This document shows positions 25,207-34,670 of a stretch of DNA of 64,000 bases, in pieces (positions within the stretch are counted from its first letter, which is position 1; the number at the start of each line of letters is the position of its first letter). The translations under genes were made by a program, and so were the position numbers. Source of the DNA: Acidobacteriota bacterium (lineage in GTDB: Bacteria; Acidobacteriota; Blastocatellia; Pyrinomonadales; Pyrinomonadaceae); assembly GCA_003223025.1 (NCBI GenBank), contig QHXR01000002.1, positions 22,055-86,054 on the forward strand. Direction: 5' to 3'. The notes beneath the pieces are model-generated. The model made no database searches. It was not told the origin of the DNA and saw only the letters and a list, made by a program, of their open reading frames with translations.

Positions 25207-27438
25207 ATGTCAGTGCTAAGTAGCGCGCCGCGCCGTCTGCGTCTTTTGTCGCTTTTCGGCGCATTTTTGTTTTTGGCGTTCAACTTCTCTTTTGTTCGGG
25301 CGGCCCTGCCCGAGGACGCTCCAATAGTGATCAGCGAATCGAACTCGACGCGTGCGGTCGTGACCGATCCGACAGGTAAGCGATCGGGTTCGCCGCTCCG
25401 CGTTATACCGGTCGGCGCTCGCGTAACCGTTTACGTGACGAACCTTCCCGACTTGCTTAAAGCGGAAGGAGCGACGGCATTTCGAGCCGATGTCCAGGAT
25501 GTCAACGGCTATCGTTATCCGCTCGAGGTATTGTCATTCGCACCGACCGCGGAACGGCCATGGGTCTACTCTCTGAGCTTCAGGCTGCACGACGCTCTCG
25601 GTGACGTCGGCGATGCGCTCCTCCGCGTAACATGGCGCGGGATGTCGAGCAATCGGGTTCGTATTTCGGTCGGACACGAAGGCGGAAAAATTCAGGACGA
25701 CGAAGGCTCGACACCGACGCCGATGCCGGATCACGCGATCGTCCACAATCAGTCAGAGGCAGTGGGTCTGCCATGGAGCGGTGATCGCGTCCGCTTTATG
25801 ATGCAGGCGGGATTCGGTCCAACAGCGGCGTTTGAATTGCGAGTGCGTCGCCTCGGCTTCAGCACTTGGCTTGAAGATCAGTTAGAGCAAAAGCTTGATC
25901 TTGGCGGCATACCTCGATATTCAACATACAAATATCCGCCATTTGCACCGACTGTAACCGTCCCTCCGGTCGACTGCAACGGGATATTATCGGCCACCGA
26001 TCCGGAACCCGATCTGGTGTGTTTCAGAAATCGGTATTCGATGTTTCCGATTCAAAACTGGTTCTACCGAGAAGCTCTTTACAGCGAGGATCAACAACTT
26101 CGTCGGCGAGTTTCGTGGGCACTCAGCCAGATATTTGTAGTCGGCGGCCGCGAGACCGAGCAAAGCGGGAGGATGATCGAGTACATTAAGATCCTCGATC
26201 AGCATGCTTTTGGAAACTTCAGATTCCTCCTTCGCGATGTGACGCTCAGCCCCGCGATGGGAAATTATCTCGACATGGCTCGAAGCACGCAGCAGAATCC
26301 GAACGAGAACTACGCTCGCGAGATACTGCAGCTCTTCAGCGTAGGCGTCGACATGCTCAATCAGGACGGAACACCGCAGCTAAACGAGCAGGGCAATAGA
26401 ATTCCGAGTTACTCGCAGGAAACTGTGAACAACTTCACGAAGGTATTTACAGGTTGGACGTTTTGTAACGGTCCCGAATGCCCGAACCGAGTGAACGGAG
26501 TTCTGAACTACATCGATCCGATGGCGGTTAACCCGGCTAATCACGATAACTCACAGAAGGTTCTCTTCAACGGGACGGTTCTGCCCGCGGGACAGACGCC
26601 GGCTCAGGATCTAAACCAGGCGCTCGACAACATCTTCTATCATCCGAATGTCGGTCCGTTCATTTCGAAGCTTTTGATCCAACAAATGGTCACGAGCAAT
26701 CCGACACCGGCTTACGTTGGGCGAGTTGCGAGGATCTTCAACAATAACGGTTCGGGTGTCCGCGGCGATCTGAAAGCCGTGATAAAAGCAATTTTGATGG
26801 ATCCCGAGGCCCGCGGAAATGTGAAGACCGATCCTGATTACGGCCACCTTCGTGAGCCTGCGCTGTTTATTACGAATATCACGAGACCGTTCAACCCGAT
26901 CGCAAACACCGGTACGCCGGCAGCAGACTGTCTAGGGCTCAGCGACGGTGTTCTGAATATCGCGAGCCAGCCGCTGGATCAGGACGCATTCAATCCGCCG
27001 TCGGTTTTCAATTACTATCCGATGGACTACATCATCCCCGGGACCAACCTGGCGGGGCCTGAGTTTGGAATTTTTTCCACTGGTACTGCGTTAAAGAGGC
27101 CGAATCTCGTAAATCAGATAGCTCCGCCAAACAGTACTGTCGTTGGTGGGATTCCCATAGTCGCACCGTTTACGGGCCAAACGTCTAATCCGAATTATGC
27201 TCCGTGCGGGACGAGGATCGACCTGTCTCGATTTCAGAATCTGGTCGTAGCAGATCCGACGGGTGCGACGCTGATCGACGCTCTCGATCGGGAGATGCTC
27301 GGTGGCAGCATGTCACCGGGAATGCGAAGCGATATTGCCACAGCGATTCAGGCGGTCGCATCGTCGAACCCGCTCAAGCGTACGCGCACAGCATTTTATC
27401 TGGTTGCGACTTCGCCGCAGTTTCAGGTGCAGAGGTGA
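25207..27438 (+). CDS. Exported DUF1800 protein
   Basis: A 743-residue DUF1800 protein. A signal peptide lies within the first 36 residues (FLFLAFNFSFVRA-ALPED). An Ig-like N-terminal part (about 40-150) is followed by the DUF1800 core: ARSTQQNPNENYAREILQLF, NNFTKVFTGWTFCN, FISKLLIQQMVTSNPTP and DQDAFNPPSVFNYYP. Function is unknown. DUF1800 genes are regularly followed by DUF1501 genes, as here. A strong Shine-Dalgarno (AGAGGGGGA) sits about eight bases before the ATG. Its stop overlaps TGATG at the start of the next gene. Confidence 0.93.
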   Translation: MSVLSSAPRRLRLLSLFGAFLFLAFNFSFVRAALPEDAPIVISESNSTRAVVTDPTGKRSGSPLRVIPVGARVTVYVTNLPDLLKAEGATAFRADVQDVNGYRYPLEVLSFAPTAERPWVYSLSFRLHDALGDVGDALLRVTWRGMSSNRVRISVGHEGGKIQDDEGSTPTPMPDHAIVHNQSEAVGLPWSGDRVRFMMQAGFGPTAAFELRVRRLGFSTWLEDQLEQKLDLGGIPRYSTYKYPPFAPTVTVPPVDCNGILSATDPEPDLVCFRNRYSMFPIQNWFYREALYSEDQQLRRRVSWALSQIFVVGGRETEQSGRMIEYIKILDQHAFGNFRFLLRDVTLSPAMGNYLDMARSTQQNPNENYAREILQLFSVGVDMLNQDGTPQLNEQGNRIPSYSQETVNNFTKVFTGWTFCNGPECPNRVNGVLNYIDPMAVNPANHDNSQKVLFNGTVLPAGQTPAQDLNQALDNIFYHPNVGPFISKLLIQQMVTSNPTPAYVGRVARIFNNNGSGVRGDLKAVIKAILMDPEARGNVKTDPDYGHLREPALFITNITRPFNPIANTGTPAADCLGLSDGVLNIASQPLDQDAFNPPSVFNYYPMDYIIPGTNLAGPEFGIFSTGTALKRPNLVNQIAPPNSTVVGGIPIVAPFTGQTSNPNYAPCGTRIDLSRFQNLVVADPTGATLIDALDREMLGGSMSPGMRSDIATAIQAVASSNPLKRTRTAFYLVATSPQFQVQR

Positions 27439-27443
27439 TGAAC

Positions 27444-28862
27444 ATGAAAAAAGATCGAAGAGAATTCATCAAGTCGTCGTGCAAAGCACTTAGTATGGTT
27501 GCTGCGGCAACTCAGTTACGACATTTCGGTGCAATGAGTGTGCTCGCTCAGAAGGCGGTCGAGGCTTCGCCGGAAGTCGAATACAAAGCGCTCGTCTGTG
27601 TCTTCCTGGAAGGAGGAAACGACAGCAATAACGTCGTTGTTCCGAACTACACTGAAGGGTACGCGCAGTATTCGGCAGCCCGCTCCGCACAAGGGCTCGC
27701 GATACCGCAGGCGAATCTGCTACCGGTCACGCCGCCCGCGATGCAGGGACAGGTCTATGGATTGCACCCTGCTCTTACCGACATTCGCAATTTGTGGAAT
27801 GACGGGAAAGTCGCTGTCGCATGTAACGTCGGCCCGCTCGTGCGGCCGATAACACGTGCCGAATATCAGTCGGGAGCACCGCGTCCGTATCAACTCTTTT
27901 CTCATTCGGATCAGGTCGAGCAGTTCCGCACTGCGATCTCGACGTTCAAATCGCCGACCGGATGGGGCGGCCGCCTTGCGGACAGGACGGCGATATTGAA
28001 TCAGGGTGCGGCGATCTCGATGATCACTTCGATCGCCGGCACGAACGTCTTCAACGTCGGTGTGAATTCGCAGCCGCTTATCGTGACTCCGGCGCCGACT
28101 CCTCTGAATCAGGTCCTGACTCTGACGGGTTACGGGACAGCCGCGGATGAGCTCGCACGCCGCGCTGCACTCGATCAGATCCGTACTCGCGACCTCGACA
28201 AGACGATGGTTCAGGCGACGAGCGTGCTGACGCAGCAGGCGGTGAATGTCAGCGTGCAGTTGAGCCAGAATCCAGTGCTCACGGTAACGTTCCCGAACAC
28301 GACGCTCGGCAATCAACTCGCACAGGTCGCCAAACTAATGAAGTTCCGTACGCAGCTCAACCTGAGTCGTCAGATCTTCTTTGTGCGACTAACCGGATTC
28401 GACACGCATACCGGCCAGCTCAATAATCAGAACAATTTGTTGATCCAGCTCAATGCCGCTTTGAAAGCCTTTTACGATGAGACCGTTGCGCAAGGAATAT
28501 CTTCGCAGGTCACGACTTTTACGATGAGCGACTTCAATCGCACGTTCAATCCCGCTGGTTCCGGCTCGAATGTCGGAACGGACCACGCGTGGGGCAGCCA
28601 TCATTTCGTCATGGGCGGAGCAGTCCGTGGTGGTGATTTCTACGGACGACCGACAGCGAACGGAACCTTCTTCCCGACGCTCGTCACATCCGGTCCGGAC
28701 GACGCTGACACACGCGGACGATTCATTCCATCAACGTCAGTCGAACAGTACGCCGGAACTCTATCGAAATGGTACGGACTTCCCGATTCGGATATCCCGA
28801 TCGCATTTCCGAACTCCGCTAACTTCCCGACGATGGATCTCGGATTCATGAATCCGGGGTAG
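27444..28862 (+). CDS. DUF1501 (sulfatase-like) protein with Tat-type signal
   Basis: A 472-residue DUF1501 protein, a family related to the alkaline phosphatase/sulfatase fold. The N-terminus KKDRREFIKSSCKALS resembles a twin-arginine signal, so export after folding is likely. The body has VCVFLEGGNDSNNVVVPN, RPYQLFSHSDQVEQF, TGFDTHTGQLNNQN, TTFTMSDFNRTFNPAGSGSN and DHAWGSHHFVMGGAV. The ATG at 27444 is chosen because AGAGGTG ends six bases before it; an in-frame ATG six bases earlier has no spacing. Partner of the DUF1800 protein, role unknown. Confidence 0.93.
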   Translation: MKKDRREFIKSSCKALSMVAAATQLRHFGAMSVLAQKAVEASPEVEYKALVCVFLEGGNDSNNVVVPNYTEGYAQYSAARSAQGLAIPQANLLPVTPPAMQGQVYGLHPALTDIRNLWNDGKVAVACNVGPLVRPITRAEYQSGAPRPYQLFSHSDQVEQFRTAISTFKSPTGWGGRLADRTAILNQGAAISMITSIAGTNVFNVGVNSQPLIVTPAPTPLNQVLTLTGYGTAADELARRAALDQIRTRDLDKTMVQATSVLTQQAVNVSVQLSQNPVLTVTFPNTTLGNQLAQVAKLMKFRTQLNLSRQIFFVRLTGFDTHTGQLNNQNNLLIQLNAALKAFYDETVAQGISSQVTTFTMSDFNRTFNPAGSGSNVGTDHAWGSHHFVMGGAVRGGDFYGRPTANGTFFPTLVTSGPDDADTRGRFIPSTSVEQYAGTLSKWYGLPDSDIPIAFPNSANFPTMDLGFMNPG

Positions 28863-28884
28863 AAACGCGATTGCCGCCGTAATA

Positions 28885-28927
28885 AGAAACTGTCCCGAAA
28901 CTAGTTTTCCGGACAGTTTCTTTCTTT
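28885..28927 (+). terminator. Terminator of the DUF1800-DUF1501 operon
   Basis: AGAAACTGTCC (28885-28895) pairs exactly with GGACAGTTTCT (28911-28921), followed by a T-rich tail TTCTTT. Confidence 0.88.
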
Positions 28928-29036
28928 GACGAATCCAGCTTTTTTCAAGAGTTCGCAAAATCGAACCGATAAGATCGGAAATGGAACGTCTGCTTTCAGT
29001 TTGCCTTTCATCATAAAACAATTAGAATTCCAGCGA

Positions 29037-30086
29037 ATGCCCACCCAGTTTCAAGAGCCTCCCCCGAGGATCGCGTCCGCTGATACTTCCCTATCGAGTG
29101 ACCACGCCGCGGAGAATTCTGGACTATCGGAGCTGTATCAAACAAAGATCGAACCCATCATCAAACGATTGATTTGCGCAAAACTGCACGTCTCACTCAG
29201 GCCAAACGACGACAGCAAGAACAACCAAGACGCATTAGATCTTTTGAGCGAGACTAAGGTTTTGATCCTGCAAAAACTGAGTTCCTCGACAAATGGCGAT
29301 TCGCCGATACGCGACCTCGAAGCATACGTAAGAGCAGTTACCGCGAACGTGTTTAATCAACATCTTCGGAGAAAATATCCGAGGCGGCTGAGTTTACGAA
29401 ATCAACTCAGATATCTTTTTACACACCACGCGAAGCTTTCGCTCTGGAGGTCCGATGATAACCGTTCGGTTTGTGGTCTCGCCGGTCTTCACGACGGTCA
29501 CATTCCCTTTGCGATCGCTTTGTCTGATGAGCAGCGAAGTAATCTCCAAGTACGCGTCGGTGGCGTCCTTAATACGATGACCGGACGTGAGATCACCGAA
29601 TTCGCATTTGCTGTTTTCGGACTTCATGATCGCCCCGCGTTCTTCGATGACCTGGTCTCGCTTGCTTGTGAAGTTCTGAATGTGGCGGAGCCCGTCGAAG
29701 TGGCAGAACCTGAGAATATTTCAGAGTTCATGAACGCGTCATCCGCTCCCAGCGCGTTGAGCACTCTCGAGGACGAAGAATTAGTACGATGGCTGTGGCA
29801 TGAGATTCTGGAGCTGCCGTTACGTCACCGGATCGCGATGCTGCTTAATTTCAAGGACGAAGGCGACACGCTGATCACGATCCTGCCGGCGATGCGAGTT
29901 GCTTCGATCAAAACTATTGCCGCGGCATTAGAGTTTGATGATGACGAGTTCGCTGAAATTTGGAACGAGTTGCCGTGGGATCATAACCGGATAGCCGAAC
30001 ATCTCGGACTCACGAGGCAACAAGTAATAAATCTAAGACAATCGGCGCGACAAACATTACGGCGCAAGCTCGACGAACGAAAATAA
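29037..30086 (+). CDS. Divergent sigma-70-like transcription factor
   Basis: A 349-residue cytoplasmic protein. Residues about 100-135 (IRDLEAYVRAVTANVFNQHL, then RRKYPRRLS) look like a sigma region 2 end. The C-terminal 100 residues contain LELPLRHRIAMLLNF and a helix-turn-helix NRIAEHLGLTRQQVINLRQS, like sigma region 4. A middle insertion of about 130 residues is unusual and makes it longer than typical ECF sigma factors. The next gene encodes a zinc-finger membrane protein like an anti-sigma factor. An upstream in-frame extension lacks support, so the start is set at MPTQFQEPPPR. Confidence 0.75.
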   Translation: MPTQFQEPPPRIASADTSLSSDHAAENSGLSELYQTKIEPIIKRLICAKLHVSLRPNDDSKNNQDALDLLSETKVLILQKLSSSTNGDSPIRDLEAYVRAVTANVFNQHLRRKYPRRLSLRNQLRYLFTHHAKLSLWRSDDNRSVCGLAGLHDGHIPFAIALSDEQRSNLQVRVGGVLNTMTGREITEFAFAVFGLHDRPAFFDDLVSLACEVLNVAEPVEVAEPENISEFMNASSAPSALSTLEDEELVRWLWHEILELPLRHRIAMLLNFKDEGDTLITILPAMRVASIKTIAAALEFDDDEFAEIWNELPWDHNRIAEHLGLTRQQVINLRQSARQTLRRKLDERK

Positions 30087-30130
30087 GAATCCATTTATGC
30101 GCTCATTTAGCGTCTTACAACTTTTGAGAA

Positions 30131-31369
30131 ATGACACAGCACTTATCTGCTAAGCAGATCGACAAATTCATTTCTCGCGAACTGTCGCCGGACGATCTGT
30201 TGCGAACAGATGCTCATCTGTCCGGGTGTGCCGAATGTGCGAATGAGATTCGCGACGCCTCGAAACCGGGCGCAGATGCAATAAAGGAAATGCTATTTTC
30301 GGAACCCGACGATCAACATCTTACTTACGATCAGATGTCATCTCTGGTCGACGGATCGCTTGATGATGTGGACCGTGAGATCGCCGATGTTCACCGTAGA
30401 ACGTGTGCAACGTGCGAGTCCGAGATATCCGAGTTGCGGCGAATGCGAGAACTGCTGACGGCGGATGCGGACTCGTCTGTCGAGCAGAGCACCGGATGGT
30501 TCGATCAGATTTTTGCGCATCCTTACTTTAAGATCGCGATTCCGGCCGCCGCCCTTGTGCTGTTCGGATCGATCCTGTGGTTCACGCAGGGCAAGGTCGA
30601 TCAGCCGATTGCAGATATTCCGGATCCAACGCAGAACGGAACAGTTCCAGCTATCGAGGTTGCCGATACTCAAACCGACGCGACCGCGGGTCAAACGTCA
30701 TCCCGGGTTGTCGTATCGCTGACCGATGGAAATTCTCGAATCGAACTCGACGAGACGGGCAAGTTGACCGGCCTGCCTAATTCAACATTTGAGCAAAAGG
30801 TCCGGTCTGCGCTGACGACGCAGAGCCTCGATATTCCGGCCTATGCGCACGGATTAGAGTCGGCCTCGGGCGTCTGGATGGGTGGTCCTGATAATGGCGG
30901 TGGATTAAAGCTCATCGCTCCGGCGGGTAAGGTGACCGCTTCGCTACGCCCAACATTTATTTGGAAGGAGTTAAGTGGCGCCGAGAGCTATCAGGTTGAA
31001 ATTTTCGATGACGACTTCAACAAGATCGCAACGAGCCCACAGTTGAAAACTACGAGGTGGAATCCGGCCGAACCGCTCAAGCACGGTCGTGCTTACCGTT
31101 GGAAGGTAAAGGCGAGCAAGAATGGAGAAGAAATGAAACCTTCAGTGCCGTCAACTGAAGCTAGGTTTATGATCGGCGATGAATCACGGTTTGCCGCCAT
31201 CGCAGAGGCTCGCAGCTCAGCGGGAAATTCACATCTGATTCTCGGTATCGCTTACGCCAATGCAGGGATGCTTGATGAAGCTCAACGTCAGTTCCAGGCA
31301 TTGGTGAACAGCAATCCGAACTCACCTATCGCAAAGAAACTTCTCGCAAAAGTGAAAGCTGCAAGGTAA
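30131..31369 (+). CDS. Membrane anti-sigma-like protein with two zinc-finger-type motifs
   Basis: A 412-residue protein. The N-terminus has two HxxxCxxC motifs of the anti-sigma zinc-finger type: HLSGCAEC (His 29, Cys 33, Cys 36) and HRRTCATC (about residues 88-95). One membrane helix lies near residues 134-152 (FKIAIPAAALVLFGSILWF). The outer part has a fibronectin-like domain (RPTFIWKELSGAESYQVEIF) and a C-terminal TPR-like pair (LILGIAYANAGMLDEAQRQF). It would bind the sigma-like protein inside and sense something outside. The gene lies 44 bases after the sigma-like gene and converges on the CHAT gene. Confidence 0.82.
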   Translation: MTQHLSAKQIDKFISRELSPDDLLRTDAHLSGCAECANEIRDASKPGADAIKEMLFSEPDDQHLTYDQMSSLVDGSLDDVDREIADVHRRTCATCESEISELRRMRELLTADADSSVEQSTGWFDQIFAHPYFKIAIPAAALVLFGSILWFTQGKVDQPIADIPDPTQNGTVPAIEVADTQTDATAGQTSSRVVVSLTDGNSRIELDETGKLTGLPNSTFEQKVRSALTTQSLDIPAYAHGLESASGVWMGGPDNGGGLKLIAPAGKVTASLRPTFIWKELSGAESYQVEIFDDDFNKIATSPQLKTTRWNPAEPLKHGRAYRWKVKASKNGEEMKPSVPSTEARFMIGDESRFAAIAEARSSAGNSHLILGIAYANAGMLDEAQRQFQALVNSNPNSPIAKKLLAKVKAAR

Positions 31370-31378
31370 ATAGTGTTT

Positions 31379-34300
31379 CTAGGATCCGTCTCCGACGATC
31401 ACCCACCCGGCCCAGTACAACGGATGTTTGTATTTCGGGATCCGCATCAGTTTCAGCTGCGCACGTCTGAGAGCTTCGGCCTTCGAAACTTTTCCGGATA
31501 AGAGTTGCCGATGAAACTCGAGCATCAACTCCGTCGTGCTCGAAGACTCGACCTTCCACTGGCTCGCGACCGTCGTCGGTGCACCCGCGATGAACGCCGC
31601 CCACGTCATCCCGATCATTCCCTCACCTGCGCTCACTCGTCCTCGTGCCGTGTCGCACGCGGACAGGATCACCATGTCTGCTTTGAGATCGAGATCCTTC
31701 AGCTCCCAAGCTTCGAGCAATCCATCTTCGTTTGGATCCTTCTCATCCTGCGCCATCACGAGATGCGAATACATCGGCGACACATCATTCAAAATCCCAT
31801 GAGTCGCAAACTGCACGATCCGATATTTCGGTGCTTCCAATTTTGCAGTCGCTTCTCTCGCGTTTGCTCCGGTGTAAACCTTACTACGTCGGGCCCCGTA
31901 CATTTTGCCAAGCTCGTTCACGAGTCGCTCCGCATCCGGAATCGGCTCGAGTTTCTCGCCCATGAAGACACTCTGAACTCGTTCGCTAGTTTCTTTCGCC
32001 ACGAATGGATTACCAAACGCTATTAGCTCAGAATCCTTCGCGTGGGTTCTCGCTTTCTTTTGCATCTCTCTGAGCGCGGTCAGACTCGGAGCATATGAGA
32101 CTGCCATCTTTTCCGCGAGATACGTCCCTTTCTCGTCGATCAAGGCGTGAAATGGAAGATTCCAGAGCGGGCCATCGGGGACGATAACTATGTCAGTTTT
32201 TCCCGCAAGCTCATTCGCCGCCGGCTTTAAGAGCAAATCGAACAGTTGTCGAGATTCTTTCTTGAAATTGATATCACCGGCCGCGACTTTTAATCTGAGT
32301 GCTTCGACTTGCTTGGTTAAATCAGCATTCGTCACATGCAACGTGATCACGTCAAGTGTCGGTTCGCCACCAGCGCTTTTGGTAAGTGTAAACAAAAATG
32401 TTTTGTCCGCCGCTCCTATGAATTCGATAAGAGCTGACTTTTCGTTCTTGATAAGATTGAATGCCTCTTGAAGAACGATGGTTTTAGTTTCGCCCCGTAG
32501 CGTCCGAAGCTCGGGATGCTCGACGCTCATTTGAGTTAAGAAATCTTCTTGCTCTAACCGCTTTTTCTCGAGGCTGATTCTTAGCGTATCCTGCGCTTTT
32601 GGATCGTTTGCTGCTCCCACCTTCGAGTTAAGGGCCGACATCTCGTTCTTTAACCGTTGCTCGTGTTCCCTTTCAGAAACCGACATCGACTTGCTGATAT
32701 CCAGCCGGCCGGACTGTAAAACATCGACAAGTGTCCGCGCCCTGTAGCGTTCAGCATAGCCAAATGCTTTCGAACTATTTTTCTCACCGGCGGAAATGGC
32801 GACCATCATCTGATAGGGATTAGTGATCTTCTCAACATAAGTCCCTCGAAGATTTTGATCACTCGGAAGCTGAGAGCGAAGGCTCTCGATGATTCTGATC
32901 GCAGCAATTAGGTCGTCTTGCGCATCTTTCTTTCGCCCAAGTGCGTACTTCGCATAGCCTGCCGACGATAAGGAAGCCCACGCGTTTGGATAGTCGAACT
33001 TTTTAGCGATCGCGATGGCCCTTTCGGCACTTTCGAGTGACTTCGCATACTCGCCTTGCAAATAGAATATTGCCGACATGGCGTCCAGAATTCGCGCTGC
33101 GGAATCAAGACCATTTATCTCCTCAAATATCTCAAGGCTCTTTTGGTACTGGTCGATCGCCTCAGTGTAATTACCCTGCAGTGCATAGACTCGGGCCAGG
33201 GAAGACAAACTGTCGGGATCCTTTGGAAGAAATTTTGTTTTCAGCTGACGAGACCGTTCAAGAAAGCTGATAGCCTCCGAATACTTGCCCTGGAGGGCAT
33301 AGAGATCTCCCAGGTTCGCGAGCGCATATGATGTACCTACTCGGCCCGAGTGGCTCTCAAAGATCTCGAGAGCTTTTTGATTATAGACGGTTGCCTGAGC
33401 AAGATTACCGAGCGCCAGATAAATACCTCCGATGTTCAGGAGCTGTCCAGGGATACCGTTCTGCTCTCCATTTGCCTCCAGCAATTTTATGTTCCGCTGA
33501 CTATATTCAATCGCTTTTCCAGCGTTCCCGAGAGCGTTGTAGACGTTCGCCAAGCCCATCAGGGTGACTGAGGTCTCCTTGCTCCAAGGCAATCGTTCAT
33601 TCAGCTCATACGCCTTTTCGAAATTCTCCAGCGACCGGTTGAAATCACCGAGCCGCGCGTTTCCAACGCCAAGTTGATTTAGAGTCTTTGATTGAAGTGG
33701 TACGTCCTTCATTTCGACCGCGATCTTTAACGCCTCTTTATATGCATCGACCTCCTCTGCATATTTTTGAAGATCGTCGTAGTCGAGGCCGATCTCGAGC
33801 AGCACGTCAATCGCATCGCGTTTCGAATCCGTACTCTTATAAAGCTCCAGTGCCTCTTTGAAGTATCCGAGCGCGATTTCGAGTCGACGATTGGAATCGT
33901 ATTTACCGAGTTGAAAAATCGCTGCCGCCCGGCGTCTCACATCGTTTATCTTTCGGAAGGACTTTGCAGATTCTTCGTATTTCGAGAAGGCTTTGTTGAC
34001 TGAGTCGTCAGTTTCTTCAGCCATCAACATATCGCCTTCAGCCTTGCGGAGCTGTCCTTCGACAAAATCTTCGTCTTCAGGTGTGCTAGACCGAATCTCG
34101 TTGATCTTGATTTTGTAACGTCCGGGTTTTGCTTCTTTCTCAAGTGATCGCACGTCGATCTGGAAATCGCCGCCAATCACTGTTACGTACCACAAGGGCT
34201 CGATGCCCTTCGTTCCATTCGGACTGTCGACCTCCTTGACTTTTGTACCCGTGGGATCAGACAGGATCACGACGACATCAATACCTTTTTGCTCGGCCGC

Positions 34301-34480
34301 GGCGGACAAAAATTGGTTTGCTTCAATTCTCATTCGATACAGATGGCTCTCACCACCTTTCAATTCGCGTTCGATGCCCTTGCCGACTTCGAGAGTCTGT
34401 GCGGGCGACTGGCCGGCTAGATCCGGAACCAAGCCGAGTAATAAGAGGATCAATAAAGAAATGCCGAGAATGCTTTTCAT
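31379..34480 (-). CDS. Exported TPR-CHAT protease-like protein
   Basis: A 1,033-residue protein. Signal peptide MKSILGISLLILLLLGLVPD, a beta domain (about 30-150), some ten TPR repeats (about 150-600, for example LYALQGKYSEAISFLERSRQ), then a CHAT domain in the last 330 residues. Both catalytic residues are visible: His in QFATHGILND (near residue 892) and Cys in LSACDTARG (near 941). CHAT domains are caspase-like (clan CD) peptidases. The start is the ATG at 34480, since the longer frame lacks a signal sequence at its N-terminus. It converges on the anti-sigma-like gene with a gap of nine bases. Confidence 0.92.
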   Translation of the reverse strand: MKSILGISLLILLLLGLVPDLAGQSPAQTLEVGKGIERELKGGESHLYRMRIEANQFLSAAAEQKGIDVVVILSDPTGTKVKEVDSPNGTKGIEPLWYVTVIGGDFQIDVRSLEKEAKPGRYKIKINEIRSSTPEDEDFVEGQLRKAEGDMLMAEETDDSVNKAFSKYEESAKSFRKINDVRRRAAAIFQLGKYDSNRRLEIALGYFKEALELYKSTDSKRDAIDVLLEIGLDYDDLQKYAEEVDAYKEALKIAVEMKDVPLQSKTLNQLGVGNARLGDFNRSLENFEKAYELNERLPWSKETSVTLMGLANVYNALGNAGKAIEYSQRNIKLLEANGEQNGIPGQLLNIGGIYLALGNLAQATVYNQKALEIFESHSGRVGTSYALANLGDLYALQGKYSEAISFLERSRQLKTKFLPKDPDSLSSLARVYALQGNYTEAIDQYQKSLEIFEEINGLDSAARILDAMSAIFYLQGEYAKSLESAERAIAIAKKFDYPNAWASLSSAGYAKYALGRKKDAQDDLIAAIRIIESLRSQLPSDQNLRGTYVEKITNPYQMMVAISAGEKNSSKAFGYAERYRARTLVDVLQSGRLDISKSMSVSEREHEQRLKNEMSALNSKVGAANDPKAQDTLRISLEKKRLEQEDFLTQMSVEHPELRTLRGETKTIVLQEAFNLIKNEKSALIEFIGAADKTFLFTLTKSAGGEPTLDVITLHVTNADLTKQVEALRLKVAAGDINFKKESRQLFDLLLKPAANELAGKTDIVIVPDGPLWNLPFHALIDEKGTYLAEKMAVSYAPSLTALREMQKKARTHAKDSELIAFGNPFVAKETSERVQSVFMGEKLEPIPDAERLVNELGKMYGARRSKVYTGANAREATAKLEAPKYRIVQFATHGILNDVSPMYSHLVMAQDEKDPNEDGLLEAWELKDLDLKADMVILSACDTARGRVSAGEGMIGMTWAAFIAGAPTTVASQWKVESSSTTELMLEFHRQLLSGKVSKAEALRRAQLKLMRIPKYKHPLYWAGWVIVGDGS

Positions 34481-34670
34481 ATGAGCTAGTAAGGTGCGCA
34501 GACCAAGACAGACCGGGGGGATCTCCGAAAATTCTAAATTCAAAAGTGAAAGGCGAACTGCGAGTGTTGCCAAGCATAATAGCTCATTCCTATGGGAAAC
34601 CAAGATTTTTTTTTCAATGCAATATCTGCCATGTTTTCTCCTCCTTATAGTGTTAACAGGAGATCATTCA

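Noticed and set aside
27204..27443. N-terminal extension of the DUF1501 protein
   Set aside because: It overlaps the DUF1800 gene in another frame and would hide the twin-arginine signal; AGAGGTG supports 27444.
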